From: Cellulomonas gilvus ATCC 13127 | GTDB lineage: Bacteria; Actinomycetota; Actinomycetes; Actinomycetales; Cellulomonadaceae | Direction: 5' to 3' | Assembly: GCF_000218545.1 (NCBI RefSeq) | Contig: NC_015671.1 | Coordinates: 744,001 to 808,000 of the forward strand | DNA: 64,000 bases | Shown: positions 1 through 8,736 of the stretch, piece after piece | Numbering within the stretch: the stretch's first letter is position 1 | Layout: every line of letters starts with the position of its first letter | The notes under the pieces: model-generated | The model's database searches: none | What the model saw: only the letters and a program-made list of their open reading frames with translations | What the model was told of the DNA's origin: nothing | Made by a program: the position numbers and the translations under genes

Positions 1-252
1 GAGTCCGCGCACCGCGACGCGCTGCGCGCCCGGTACGACGAGCTGCGCGGGCTCGGTCTGCCGCGTCGCTACCTGCTGGACGTCGAGTACGAGCTCGCGC
101 TGCTCGACGCGCGCGTGCCGTGGCTCGCGGCGGCGCTCGACGACCTCGCCGCCGGTCGCCTCGGGTGGGGGGAGCCCAAGCCCGACGAGTTCGTCCGAGC
201 GCGCCTGCGTGCCCGGAGCACGCCCGACGCAGTCCCGCCGAGCGGCGCCTGA
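1..252 (+). CDS. PadR-like transcriptional regulator, C-terminal part (5' end outside the window)
   Basis: Frame 1 is open from the first base to a TGA at 250-252, giving the last 83 residues of a protein. The fragment is helical and charged, with a run reading LLDVEYELALLDARVPWLAA. That resembles the C-terminal dimerisation helices of PadR-family (Vir_act_alpha_C) regulators, in which a long amphipathic helix packs against its partner. The winged-helix DNA-binding domain would lie upstream of the window. It is followed on the same strand by a multidrug exporter, the classic target of PadR repressors, which supports the call. The family call rests on a short, weakly conserved region and is an inference; another helical regulator is possible. 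Confidence 0.5.
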   Translation, partial: ESAHRDALRARYDELRGLGLPRRYLLDVEYELALLDARVPWLAAALDDLAAGRLGWGEPKPDEFVRARLRARSTPDAVPPSGA

Positions 253-296
253 CGCCGCACCGCGGCGCCCGGCACGGCGGTGTCGGTACCCGCACC

Positions 297-302
297 TACG
301 CT
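297..302 (+). promoter_or_regulatory. Candidate -10 element for the MFS exporter
   Basis: TACGCT fits TANNNT and sits about 60 nt before the exporter start, in the spacer after the PadR-like gene. The expected transcript would have a leader of roughly 50 nt, and a GAGAGG Shine-Dalgarno-like stretch lies just before the ATG. I see no convincing -35 hexamer, so this is tentative. Confidence 0.3.
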
Positions 303-362
303 CCGTCGAGCCCCCGATCGGCACCGCGCTCCAGCCCGGTGCCTCGTCCCGAGAGGCCCCCC

Positions 363-2027
363 ATGTCTGAACGCACGCCCACCGGACCCGCCGCACCGCC
401 CCACCACGGCGGCCTCGCCGACCTCCAGGGGCGCAGCCCGTGGAGCATCCTGCCCCCGCTGTGCCTCGGGTTCTTCATGATCATGCTCGACACCACGATC
501 GTGAACATCGCGGTCCCTCGGCTGGTCACGGACCTCGACACGTCGATCACGGCCGTCGGCTGGGTCAACAGCGCCTATCTGCTCACGTTCGCGGTGCTGC
601 TGCTCGTGACGGGTCGCCTGGGCGACCGGTTCGGCCCGCGGCCCGTGTTCGTCGTCGGCCTCGTCGTGTTCACGCTGACGTCGCTGCTGTGCGGGCTCGC
701 GGACTCGATCGGCCTGCTGATCGCCGCCCGCGCGTTGCAGGGGATCGGGGCGGCGCTCATGACGCCGCAGACCATGTCGATGATCACGCGCGTCTTCCCG
801 CCCGCACGTCGCGGCGCCGCGATGGGCATCTGGGGTGCGGTCGCGGGCGTCGCGACGATCACCGGCCCGGTGCTGGGCGGCCTGCTCGTGGAGACGGTCG
901 GCTGGGAGTACATCTTCTTCATCAACGTGCCGGTGGGCGTGGTCGCGCTCTGGCTGTCGCTGCGCCACCTGCCCACGCTGCCCACGCACGCCCGCACGTT
1001 CGACGTCGTGGGCGTGGTGCTGTCCGTCGTCGGGATGTTCCTGCTGGTGTTCGGCCTGCAGGAGGGGGAGACGTTCGACTGGGGCCTGGTCGTCTGGCTC
1101 ATGATCGCCGCGGGTGCGCTGGTCCTGGGTGCGTTCGTGTGGTGGCAGCGCCGCCTGGGCGACGACGCGCTGCTGCCGCTGCGGCTGTTCACGGTCCGCA
1201 ACTTCTCGCTCGCGAACGCGGCGGGCTTCGCGGTGACGTTCGCGATGACGGGGATCTTCTTCCCGTTCACGATCTACCTGCAGCTGGTCCTCGGGCTCTC
1301 GCCGCTGCGTGCTGCGCTGGTCGGGGCGGGTGGGTCGCTGCTGTCCGGCGTCGTGGCGCCGTTCGCGGGCAGGCTCTCGGACCGGATCCCGGCCAAGTGG
1401 GTCGTCGCGGCCGGGTTCGCGATCCTGGTGGTGGTCGTGGCCTGGTTGACGCTGGTCATCGAGCCCGACGCGGCGGTGTGGCACCTGGTCCTGCCGATGA
1501 CCCTGTTCGGCATCGGCACCGGGCTGCTCTTCTCGCCGCTCGCCTCCGCGGCGACGTCGGGCCTCGACCAGCGGACCGCGGGTGCGGGCGCCGGGGCCTT
1601 CAACACCACGCGGCAGATCGGCGGCGTCGTCGGCTCGGCCGCGGTGGTCGCGATGCTCACGTCGCGTCTGGCGTCCGCGATCCCGGCCGCCGCCCAGGAC
1701 GCGGCGGCGGGGCTCCCGCAGGAGGCGCGCGCGCCGTTCTTCGAGGCGCTCGCCGGGGTGGACGCGTCGCAGGTCTCGGGCGGTTCGCCGGCCGACCTCC
1801 CGCTGCCCGCCGGGGTCCCGGACGGGCTGGCCGAGCAGATCCGCGCGGCCGCGCTCGACGCGATCCACGCGGGGTTCTCGACCGCGGTGAGCCAGACGCT
1901 GCTGCTGACGGCGGCGCTCCTGGTCCTGGGCCTGGGCGCCGCGCTGGCGATGCACGCGGTCCGCCCGCACGCGCCGGGCCAGGTGCAGCCGGCCAAGGAC
2001 CGCCGGGAGGCAGTCGCGGACGCCTGA
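363..2027 (+). CDS. MFS multidrug exporter, DHA2 (EmrB/QacA, 14-TM) family
   Basis: This 554-residue membrane protein should expel drugs or toxic metabolites using the proton gradient. Residues 1-27 are a polar tail; the first membrane helix carries the LDTTIVNIAVP motif typical of DHA2 carriers (about 42-52). Motif A, GRLGDRFGPR, is at 84-93, and a motif-C-like GPVLGG stretch followed by FFINVPVG occurs further on. The length and number of hydrophobic segments fit the 14-TM subfamily. I chose the ATG at 363 because conserved sequence begins soon after it and GAGAGG lies upstream; the frame is open further 5' but that sequence is low-complexity. The preceding PadR-like gene is its probable regulator. 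Substrate cannot be read from sequence. Confidence 0.9.
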   Translation: MSERTPTGPAAPPHHGGLADLQGRSPWSILPPLCLGFFMIMLDTTIVNIAVPRLVTDLDTSITAVGWVNSAYLLTFAVLLLVTGRLGDRFGPRPVFVVGLVVFTLTSLLCGLADSIGLLIAARALQGIGAALMTPQTMSMITRVFPPARRGAAMGIWGAVAGVATITGPVLGGLLVETVGWEYIFFINVPVGVVALWLSLRHLPTLPTHARTFDVVGVVLSVVGMFLLVFGLQEGETFDWGLVVWLMIAAGALVLGAFVWWQRRLGDDALLPLRLFTVRNFSLANAAGFAVTFAMTGIFFPFTIYLQLVLGLSPLRAALVGAGGSLLSGVVAPFAGRLSDRIPAKWVVAAGFAILVVVVAWLTLVIEPDAAVWHLVLPMTLFGIGTGLLFSPLASAATSGLDQRTAGAGAGAFNTTRQIGGVVGSAAVVAMLTSRLASAIPAAAQDAAAGLPQEARAPFFEALAGVDASQVSGGSPADLPLPAGVPDGLAEQIRAAALDAIHAGFSTAVSQTLLLTAALLVLGLGAALAMHAVRPHAPGQVQPAKDRREAVADA

Positions 2028-2049
2028 GCCGCGCGTCACCGCCGGTCCC

Positions 2050-2079
2050 GGCCGGTCACCGCGGTTGCGGTGACCGGCC
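2050..2079. terminator. Hairpin terminator between convergent MFS and fumC genes
   Basis: Two perfect 13-bp arms, GGCCGGTCACCGC and its complement, enclose a 4-nt loop. It lies between the MFS stop (+) and the fumC stop (-), so it can serve both directions. There is no U-tract, as is usual in high-GC actinobacteria. Confidence 0.75.
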
Positions 2080-2100
2080 TCGCGTGCTGCCGTCGGGCGG

Positions 2101-3519
2101 TCAGGCCTGCGGCGGACGCGTCATGCTCAGGACATCCAGCGCCTGGTCGAGCTGCTCAGGCGTGACCTCGCCGCGCTCGACGTAGCCCAGGTCCACCACG
2201 GCCTGCCGGATCGTGATCCCGTGCTTGACCGCGTGCTTGGCGATCTTCGCCGCGGCCTCGTACCCGATCACGCGGTTGAGCGGCGTGACGATCGACGGCG
2301 AGGACTCGGCGAACGCACGCGCGCGCTCCTCGTGGGCCACCAGGCCGACGATCGTCTTGTCCGCGAGCACGCGGCTCGCGTTGGCGAGCAGGCGCACCGA
2401 CTCGAGCACGGCCGACGCGATGACCGGGATCTGCACGTTGAGCTCGAACGAGCCCGACGCGCCGGCCCACGCCACCGTCGCGTCGTTGCCGATCACGCGG
2501 GCTCCCACCATGAGGACCGCCTCGGGGATGACCGGGTTGACCTTGCCGGGCATGATCGAGGACCCGGGCTGCAGGTCGGGGATCGCGATCTCGCCCAGGC
2601 CCGTGTTGGGGCCCGAGCCCATCCAGCGCAGGTCGTTGCAGATCTTCGTCAGGCTCACGGCGATGGTGCGCAGCGCACCGGACAGCTCGACCAGCCCGTC
2701 GCGTGCGGACTGCGCCTCGAAGTGGTCGCGCGCCTCGGTCAGCGGGAGGCCTGTGTCCTCGCGCAGCAGCTCGATGACGCGCTGCGGGAAGCCCGCGGGC
2801 GTGTTGATCCCGGTGCCGACGGCCGTGCCGCCGAGCGGGACCTCGGCCGCACGCGGCAGGGCCGCCTGCACGCGCTCGATGCCGTAGCGGATCGCGGCGG
2901 CGTACCCGCCGAACTCCTGACCGAGCGTCACGGGCGTGGCGTCCATGAGGTGCGTGCGGCCGGACTTCACGACGCCCGACCAGGCCTGCGCCTTGTCCTG
3001 CAGCGCGCCGGCGAGGTGCTCGAGCGCCGGGACCAGGTCGCGCACCACGCCCGCGGTCGCGGCGACGTGCACGCTCGTCGGGAACACGTCGTTGGAGGAC
3101 TGCGACGCGTTCACGTGGTCGTTGGGGTGTACGTCGGCGCCCAGCGCGCGCGTGGCGAGCGTCGCGATGACCTCGTTGGTGTTCATGTTCGAGCTGGTGC
3201 CCGAGCCCGTCTGGTAGACGTCCACGGGGAAGTGCGCGTCGTGCAGCCCGGCCGCCACCTCGTCGGCCGCGCCGACGATGGCCGCCGCGACGTCCTGCGG
3301 CAGCACGCCGAGCTCGGCGTTGGCGCGCGCGGCGGCCTTCTTGACGCGCGCGAGGGCCTCGATGTGCCCGCGCTCCAGCACGCTGCCGGAGATCGGGAAG
3401 TTCTCGACCGCGCGTTGCGTCTGCGCGCGGTAGAGGGCGGCCGCGGGCACGCGGACCTCACCCATCGTGTCGTGCTCGATCCGGTACTCGACGCCGTCGT
3501 CGGGGAGCGCAGAAGTCAT
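2101..3519 (-). CDS. fumC: Class II fumarate hydratase
   Basis: FumC reversibly hydrates fumarate to L-malate in the TCA cycle, in the cytoplasm, without an iron-sulfur cluster. The 472-residue product has full class II length. The family signature [11 protein letters not shown] is at 319-329, the active-site region [10 protein letters not shown] carries His190, and [12 protein letters not shown] lies at 105-116. I start at the ATG at 3519 rather than an in-frame ATG at 3528: AGGAT is about 7 nt upstream of it, and CAGGAT also sits in the -10 position used by leaderless genes here. The carbonic anhydrase gene ends 42 nt upstream on the same strand, so the two may be co-transcribed. Confidence 0.95.
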   Translation of the reverse strand: MTSALPDDGVEYRIEHDTMGEVRVPAAALYRAQTQRAVENFPISGSVLERGHIEALARVKKAAARANAELGVLPQDVAAAIVGAADEVAAGLHDAHFPVDVYQTGSGTSSNMNTNEVIATLATRALGADVHPNDHVNASQSSNDVFPTSVHVAATAGVVRDLVPALEHLAGALQDKAQAWSGVVKSGRTHLMDATPVTLGQEFGGYAAAIRYGIERVQAALPRAAEVPLGGTAVGTGINTPAGFPQRVIELLREDTGLPLTEARDHFEAQSARDGLVELSGALRTIAVSLTKICNDLRWMGSGPNTGLGEIAIPDLQPGSSIMPGKVNPVIPEAVLMVGARVIGNDATVAWAGASGSFELNVQIPVIASAVLESVRLLANASRVLADKTIVGLVAHEERARAFAESSPSIVTPLNRVIGYEAAAKIAKHAVKHGITIRQAVVDLGYVERGEVTPEQLDQALDVLSMTRPPQA

Positions 3520-3561
3520 GCGGCCCATCCTGCCGCACGCGGCGGGGCTGCCGGAGGCCGG

Positions 3562-4227
3562 TCAGGCCGCGCCGATGTCCCCGACCACCTCGGCGACGCG
3601 CACCCGGCCGTCGGCGAGCGCGTACTCGAGCCCGACGATCGCGCACCGCCCCTCGGCGACGGCCTCGGCGAGCGAGACCGAGTAGCCCTGCAGCATGCGG
3701 ACGGTGTGCTTGACGTGCTCGTGCCCGAGGGCCGCGGCGTCGACGTTCGACAGCGGCTCACCCGCGGAGATCATGCCGACGATGCTCGGGATGACCCGGT
3801 CCACGACCGCGCGCACGAACCCGGGCGGGAGGCTGCCCTGGGCCAGCGCATCGGCCGCGGCCGCGACGGCGCCGCACGAGTCGTGGCCGAGCACGACCAC
3901 GAGCGGTGCGCCCAGCACCTCGACGCCGTACTCGATCGAGCCGATCACGGTGGTGTCCAGGACGTGCCCGGCCGTGCGGACGACGAACAGGTCGCCCAGG
4001 CCTCGGTCGAAGATGATCTCGGCCGCGACGCGCGAGTCCGAGCAGCCGAACAGCACCGCGAACGGGTGCTGGGAGTGCTCGACCTCGGCCCGCCGGCCGA
4101 CGTCCTGCGACGGGTGCTGCATCGCGCCGCTCACGAAGCGCGCGTTGCCGGACTGGAGCTCGGACCAGGCCTCGGCCGGTGTCAGGGGCGTCGTCACGCG
4201 CCCCATGGTGACAGCGCGTCGTCTCAT
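3562..4227 (-). CDS. Beta-class carbonic anhydrase
   Basis: Interconverts CO2 and bicarbonate, supplying bicarbonate to carboxylases. The zinc ligands of beta-carbonic anhydrases are visible: C62 in CSDSR (with the D64/R66 dyad), and H115 and C118 in GHDSC. The length of 221 residues is normal. A GGGAG sequence 9 nt upstream supports the ATG at 4227; another ATG at 4206 would give 214 residues and also fits, because conservation only begins around residue 13. It lies directly upstream of fumC on the same strand. No signal peptide is seen, so it is cytoplasmic. Confidence 0.93.
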   Translation of the reverse strand: MRRRAVTMGRVTTPLTPAEAWSELQSGNARFVSGAMQHPSQDVGRRAEVEHSQHPFAVLFGCSDSRVAAEIIFDRGLGDLFVVRTAGHVLDTTVIGSIEYGVEVLGAPLVVVLGHDSCGAVAAAADALAQGSLPPGFVRAVVDRVIPSIVGMISAGEPLSNVDAAALGHEHVKHTVRMLQGYSVSLAEAVAEGRCAIVGLEYALADGRVRVAEVVGDIGAA

Positions 4228-4348
4228 GCGCGCGCCGCTCCCGATCCGTGGACCGGGCGCGTGCGCGGCCCGTTCGAGAGGCGAGGTGCGGCCGGACGGG
4301 TTACACAGGTTCCCAGGACGCAACGACGCCATCCGACGGGGGGACACC

Positions 4349-5641
4349 GTGCGACGACGCACTCGCGGGCTCGCGGTCACCGCGACGATCGCGCTGGCGA
4401 TGCCGCTGGCGGCCTGTGCGAGCGAGCAGGGACCGCCGGTCCTGTCCTGGTACATCAACCCGGACAACGGCGGGCAGGTCGAGATCGCGCAGCGCTGCAC
4501 CGAGGCGGCGGGCGGTGCGTACCGCATCGAGACGTCGGTCCTGCCGCGCGACGCCGCGTCGCAGCGCGAGCAGCTCGCGCGCCGGCTCGCGGCGCGGGAC
4601 GCGTCGATCGACCTCATGAGCCTGGACCCGCCGTTCATCCCCGAGCTCGCGGAGCCCGGCTTCCTGGCACCCATCCCGCCCGAGGTCGCCGACGCGGTGA
4701 GCAAGGACGTGGTCCAGGGTGCGCTCGACGGCGCGACGTGGAAGGACGAGCTCGTCGCGATCCCGTTCTGGGCGAACACGCAGCTGCTCTGGTACCGCAA
4801 GTCCGTGGCGCAGGAGGCGGGGCTGGACCCGGCCAAGACGCCGGTCACGTGGCAGCAGGTCATGGACGCCGCGCGCGACCAGGACAAGCTGCTCGGGGTG
4901 CAGGGCGCCAAGGCCGAGTCGCTCACGGTGTGGATCAACGCGCTCGTGGAGTCCGCGGGCGGGCACGTCCTGGAGAACCCCGAGGCCCCGGCGGACGAGC
5001 TGACGCTCGGCCTCGAGTCGGACGCCGGGAAGGCGGCCGCGGAGGTCATCGGCACCATCGGCCGGGACGGGCTCGCGGGGCCGGGCCTGCCGACCGCCGA
5101 CGAGAACGCGTCGATGGCCCTGTTCCAGTCCGACCGGGGGTCGTTCATGGTCAACTGGCCGTTCGTGTGGTCCGCGACCAACGCCGCGGTCGAGGAGGGC
5201 ACGCTCGACCCCGGGCTCGTCGACGACATCGGCTGGGCGCTGTACCCGCAGGTGACCGAGGGCCAGGACGCCCGGCCGCCGTACGGCGGGATCAGCCTGG
5301 GCGTCGGTGCGTTCAGCGCGCACACCGACCTCGCGTTCGAGGCGGCGCAGTGCATCGTCACGCCCGAGAACCAGTCGTACTACTTCGCGACGAACGGCAA
5401 CCCGCCCGCATCGGTGAAGGCGTACGACGACGCCGAGGTGCGCAAGGCGTTCCCGATGGCGGACGTGATCCGGGAGTCGCTCGAGCAGGCCGCGCCACGC
5501 CCCCAGACGCCGTACTACAACGAGGTGTCGGTGGGGCTGCAGGAGACCTGGCACGCCCCCGCGGACGTCGACCCGGCGACCACGCCGCAGCGGTCGTCCG
5601 ACTTCATCACCGCGGTGCTCCGAGGGGAGGCGTTGCTGTGA
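4349..5641 (+). CDS. lpqY: Trehalose ABC importer, substrate-binding lipoprotein (LpqY-like)
   Basis: A 430-residue family-1 solute-binding lipoprotein. The signal peptide ends in a lipobox, PLAAC, with C23 as the lipidated residue, so it is anchored outside the membrane. From memory of Mycobacterium tuberculosis LpqY, the mature region is closely similar: AQRC, then YRIE, a QLARRLAARD stretch, a NTQLLWYR run, and NWPFVW near the middle. LpqY binds trehalose and hands it to SugAB. The start is GTG with GGGGGA 5 nt upstream; longer open sequence 5' of this lacks coding character. It overlaps the next gene by 4 nt (GTGA). The trehalose specificity is inferred from similarity to the whole four-gene set. 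Confidence 0.85.
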   Translation: MRRRTRGLAVTATIALAMPLAACASEQGPPVLSWYINPDNGGQVEIAQRCTEAAGGAYRIETSVLPRDAASQREQLARRLAARDASIDLMSLDPPFIPELAEPGFLAPIPPEVADAVSKDVVQGALDGATWKDELVAIPFWANTQLLWYRKSVAQEAGLDPAKTPVTWQQVMDAARDQDKLLGVQGAKAESLTVWINALVESAGGHVLENPEAPADELTLGLESDAGKAAAEVIGTIGRDGLAGPGLPTADENASMALFQSDRGSFMVNWPFVWSATNAAVEEGTLDPGLVDDIGWALYPQVTEGQDARPPYGGISLGVGAFSAHTDLAFEAAQCIVTPENQSYYFATNGNPPASVKAYDDAEVRKAFPMADVIRESLEQAAPRPQTPYYNEVSVGLQETWHAPADVDPATTPQRSSDFITAVLRGEALL

Positions 5642-6591
5642 CCACCACGAGCCGGGCCCCGGCGTCGACGGGCCGCAGCCCCAAGACCGCCCGCAGCGCC
5701 CGCTCACGCGACGAGGCACGTCTGGGGTGGCTGCTGGCCGGCCCCGCGTTCGTCGTGATGATCGCCGTCACCATCTACCCGATCCTGCAGGCGTTCTACG
5801 ACTCGCTGTTCTCCTACCGGCTGACCGCGCCCGACGACCAGGCCTTCAACGGCGGCCAGAACTACGCGGTGGTGCTGAGCGACCCGGTGTTCTGGCAGGC
5901 GCTGTTGGTGACCACCGTCATCACGATCGTCACGGTGCTCGTCGAGCTGGTGCTGGGCTTCGCGCTGGCGCTCGTCATGCACCGCGCGGTCAAGGCGCTG
6001 CGGGGTGTGCTGCGCACGGCGATCCTGGTGCCCTACGGCATCATCACGGTCGTCTCGGCGTTCGCGTGGTTCTACGCGTTCGACATCAGCTCGGGCTTCG
6101 TCAACCACTGGTTCGCGTGGCTGCCGGGCATCGACGAGGACCTCAACTGGTTCGCGCACCAGGGCACGAGCCTGTTCGTGATCATGGCCTCCGAGATCTG
6201 GAAGACCACCCCGTTCATCTCGCTCCTGCTGCTCGCGGGCCTCGCCCAGGTCCCCACCGAGCTCGAGGAGGCCGCGCAGGTGGACGGCGCCACGTGGTGG
6301 CAGCGCCTGCAGCGTGTGCTCATCCCGAACATGCGCGCCGCGATCATGGTCGCGGTCCTGTTCCGCGCGCTGGACGCGTTCCGCATCTTCGACAACGTCT
6401 TCATCATGACCAACGGCGCGAACGGCACCACGGTGCTCTCGCTGCTCGCGTACCGCACGTCGATCGGGCGGCTCGAGATCGGCCTCGGCTCGGCCATCTC
6501 GGTGCTGCTGTTCCTGTGCGTGATCGGCATCTGCTACGTCGCGATCAAGCTGTTCAAGGTCGATCTGGCCGGCGCGAGGGGGGAGAGCTGA
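5638..6591 (+). CDS. sugA: Trehalose ABC importer permease (SugA-like)
   Basis: A 317-residue inner-membrane permease of the MalF/binding-protein-dependent type with about six membrane helices after a 25-residue basic N-terminal tail. The cytoplasmic EAA loop that docks onto the ATPase is EEAAQVDGATWWQRLQRVLIP. Strong recalled similarity to mycobacterial SugA runs through ALVMHRAVKALRG, VPYGIITVVS, EIWKTTPF and LDAFRIFDN. The GTG start overlaps the lpqY stop as GTGA, implying translational coupling. The gene pairs with sugB to form the transmembrane channel. Confidence 0.9.
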   Translation: MTTTSRAPASTGRSPKTARSARSRDEARLGWLLAGPAFVVMIAVTIYPILQAFYDSLFSYRLTAPDDQAFNGGQNYAVVLSDPVFWQALLVTTVITIVTVLVELVLGFALALVMHRAVKALRGVLRTAILVPYGIITVVSAFAWFYAFDISSGFVNHWFAWLPGIDEDLNWFAHQGTSLFVIMASEIWKTTPFISLLLLAGLAQVPTELEEAAQVDGATWWQRLQRVLIPNMRAAIMVAVLFRALDAFRIFDNVFIMTNGANGTTVLSLLAYRTSIGRLEIGLGSAISVLLFLCVIGICYVAIKLFKVDLAGARGES

Positions 6592-7424
6592 TGTCCGGAC
6601 GGCTCAAGGTCGCCTGGGCGGCCATCACGGTCTTCGTGCTGGTGTGGGCGCTGCTGCCCGTGCTCTCGATCGTCGCGACGTCGTTCAAGCTGCCGAGCCA
6701 GCTGAACCTCGGCACGTTCTGGCCGACGACGTGGACCACGACGAACTACGAGCAGATCCTCACCGGCTCGGCCAAGGACCTGTTCCTGCCCGCGCTGCGC
6801 AACTCGATCGGCATCTCGTTGATCGCGACGTTCGTCGCCGTGGTCCTCGCGACGCTCGCGGCGTACGCGATCGCGAGGCTCGACTTCCCGGGCAAGCGGC
6901 TGGTGCTCGCGACCGCGCTCGGCGTCTCGATCTTCCCGGTCATCTCGATCGTCACACCGCTGTTCAACCTGTGGCGCAACATCGGCCTGTACGACACGTG
7001 GCTCGGCCTGATCATCCCGTACCTGTCGCTCACGCTGCCGATCTCCATCTGGACGCTCGCCGCGTTCTTCCGGCAGATCCCGTGGGAGCTCGAGCAGGCC
7101 GCCCAGGTCGACGGTGCCACCAGCTGGCAGGCGTTCCGCAAGGCGATCGTGCCGCTCGCGGCGCCGGGCGTGTTCACCACCGCGCTGATCGCGTTCTTCA
7201 TCGCGTGGAACGACTTCGTGTACGGCATCTCGCTCACGTCGACCAGCGCGGCGCGGCCCGTCCCCGCGGCGCTCGCGTTCTTCACGGGCGCGTCGCAGTT
7301 CGAGGAGCCGACCGGCGCGATCTCCGCCGCGGCCGTCGTCGTGACCGTCCCCGTCGTCATCCTGGTGCTGCTGTTCCAGCGCCAGATCGTGTCCGGCCTG
7401 ACCCAGGGCGCCGTCAAGGGCTGA
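6591..7424 (+). CDS. sugB: Trehalose ABC importer permease (SugB-like)
   Basis: A 277-residue MalG-type permease, the partner of SugA. It has an N-terminal membrane helix, about six helices in total, and an EAA loop reading ELEQAAQVDGATSWQAFRKA. The ATG shares one base with the upstream TGA (TGATG), and GGGGAGAG just before it is a strong Shine-Dalgarno sequence. It is followed 16 nt later by the ATPase gene. Confidence 0.9.
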   Translation: MSGRLKVAWAAITVFVLVWALLPVLSIVATSFKLPSQLNLGTFWPTTWTTTNYEQILTGSAKDLFLPALRNSIGISLIATFVAVVLATLAAYAIARLDFPGKRLVLATALGVSIFPVISIVTPLFNLWRNIGLYDTWLGLIIPYLSLTLPISIWTLAAFFRQIPWELEQAAQVDGATSWQAFRKAIVPLAAPGVFTTALIAFFIAWNDFVYGISLTSTSAARPVPAALAFFTGASQFEEPTGAISAAAVVVTVPVVILVLLFQRQIVSGLTQGAVKG

Positions 7425-7440
7425 TCAAGGAGAACTGTCG

Positions 7441-8703
7441 ATGGCTGCCATCACCCTCAAGGACATCGTCAAGCAGTACGGCGACGGCTTCCCGGCCGTG
7501 AAGGGCGTGAGCCTGGACATCGCGGACGGCGAGTTCGTGATCCTGGTCGGCCCGTCCGGCTGCGGGAAGTCGACGCTGCTGCGGATGATCGTGGGCCTCG
7601 AGGACATCACCTCGGGCGACCTGATGATCGGCGGCGAGCGCGTCAACGACAAGGCGCCGCGGGACCGGCACCTGGCGATGGTGTTCCAGAACTACGCGCT
7701 CTACCCGCACCTGACCGTGTTCGAGAACATCGCGTTCCCGCTGCGGCTGACCAAGGGACAGTTCACCGAGGAACAGATCCGCGAGAAGGTCGAGCACGCC
7801 GCGAGCACGCTCGAGCTGCAGGACCACCTGCAGCGCAAGCCGGCCAACCTGTCCGGTGGTCAACGGCAGCGCGTCGCGATGGGCCGCGCGATCGTGCGCG
7901 AGGCGAACGCGTTCCTGTTCGACGAGCCGCTGTCCAACCTGGACGCCAAGCTGCGCGGGCAGATGCGCACCGAGATCGCCCGCATGCAGCGCCGCCTCGG
8001 CACCACCACGGTCTACGTCACGCACGACCAGACCGAGGCCATGACGCTCGGCGACCGCGTCGCCGTGCTGCGCAAGGGCGAGCTCCAGCAGGTCGCCTCC
8101 CCGCGTGGGCTGTACGACCAGCCCGTCAACCTGTTCGTCGCCGGGTTCATCGGCTCGCCGCCCATGAACTTCCTGCCCGGCGAGGTCGACGGGGACACGC
8201 TGCGGCTGCCGTTCGCCCAGGTGTCCCTGTCCGACGACCTGCGCGCGCGCATCGGGGACCGGCGGATCGTCATCGTGGGCATCCGGCCCGAGCACTTCGC
8301 GGACGCGAGCCTGCTCGAGGACGCCAAGCGGGACGCCGGGACCACGTTCGACACCGAGGTGGACGTCACCGAGTGGCTGGGCTCGGACCTGTACGCCTAC
8401 ATCCCGTTCGAGACGAGCCCCGAGGTCGCGGGCAAGCTCGAGGAGCTGGACCGGGACCTGGACGGCGAGGGCATGCGCACGCAGCTCGTCGTCGCGATCG
8501 ACTCCGAGTCCCGGATCCGGGACGGGTCGGACGCGACGCTGTGGTTCGACCCCGCCAAGCTCATGGTCTTCGACCCCGAGACGGGCGAGAACCTCACGTT
8601 CGACCCTGACCTGGCCCGGGCGCTCGACGAGCAGAACGAGGCCGACCGTCGGGCGTCGCTCGAGCGGGCCCAGGCGCGTGAGGGCGCCGCGGCCCGGAGC
8701 TGA
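7441..8703 (+). CDS. sugC: Trehalose ABC importer ATPase (SugC/MsmK/UgpC family)
   Basis: The 420-residue ATPase powers sugar import through SugAB. The nucleotide-binding domain shows Walker A GPSGCGKST (37-45), the LSGGQ signature (137-141), Walker B FLFDEP followed by LSNLDAK, and the VYVTHDQTEAM switch. A C-terminal OB-type regulatory domain starts near residue 240, typical of MalK-like ATPases. The C-terminal tail beyond about residue 370 is longer and more charged than usual. The Shine-Dalgarno sequence is AAGGAGAA. It is the last gene of the operon; a hairpin follows at 8716. Confidence 0.92.
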   Translation: MAAITLKDIVKQYGDGFPAVKGVSLDIADGEFVILVGPSGCGKSTLLRMIVGLEDITSGDLMIGGERVNDKAPRDRHLAMVFQNYALYPHLTVFENIAFPLRLTKGQFTEEQIREKVEHAASTLELQDHLQRKPANLSGGQRQRVAMGRAIVREANAFLFDEPLSNLDAKLRGQMRTEIARMQRRLGTTTVYVTHDQTEAMTLGDRVAVLRKGELQQVASPRGLYDQPVNLFVAGFIGSPPMNFLPGEVDGDTLRLPFAQVSLSDDLRARIGDRRIVIVGIRPEHFADASLLEDAKRDAGTTFDTEVDVTEWLGSDLYAYIPFETSPEVAGKLEELDRDLDGEGMRTQLVVAIDSESRIRDGSDATLWFDPAKLMVFDPETGENLTFDPDLARALDEQNEADRRASLERAQAREGAAARS

Positions 8704-8715
8704 GCGGCGGCCGCT

Positions 8716-8734
8716 CCCGACCGGTGCGGTCGGG
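8716..8734. terminator. Short hairpin between sugC and the PfkB kinase gene
   Basis: Perfect 8-bp arms CCCGACCG and CGGTCGGG with a 3-nt loop, placed between two convergent genes. It can terminate the sugABC transcript and the minus-strand kinase transcript. Confidence 0.6.
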
Positions 8735-8736
8735 TG

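Noticed and set aside
2221..5637. Very long plus-strand open frame running antisense over fumC and carbonic anhydrase and on into lpqY before sugA
   Set aside because: It is Arg/Asp/Gly-rich shadow sequence of real genes; sugA begins at the GTG at 5638, where conserved permease sequence and the GTGA overlap start.
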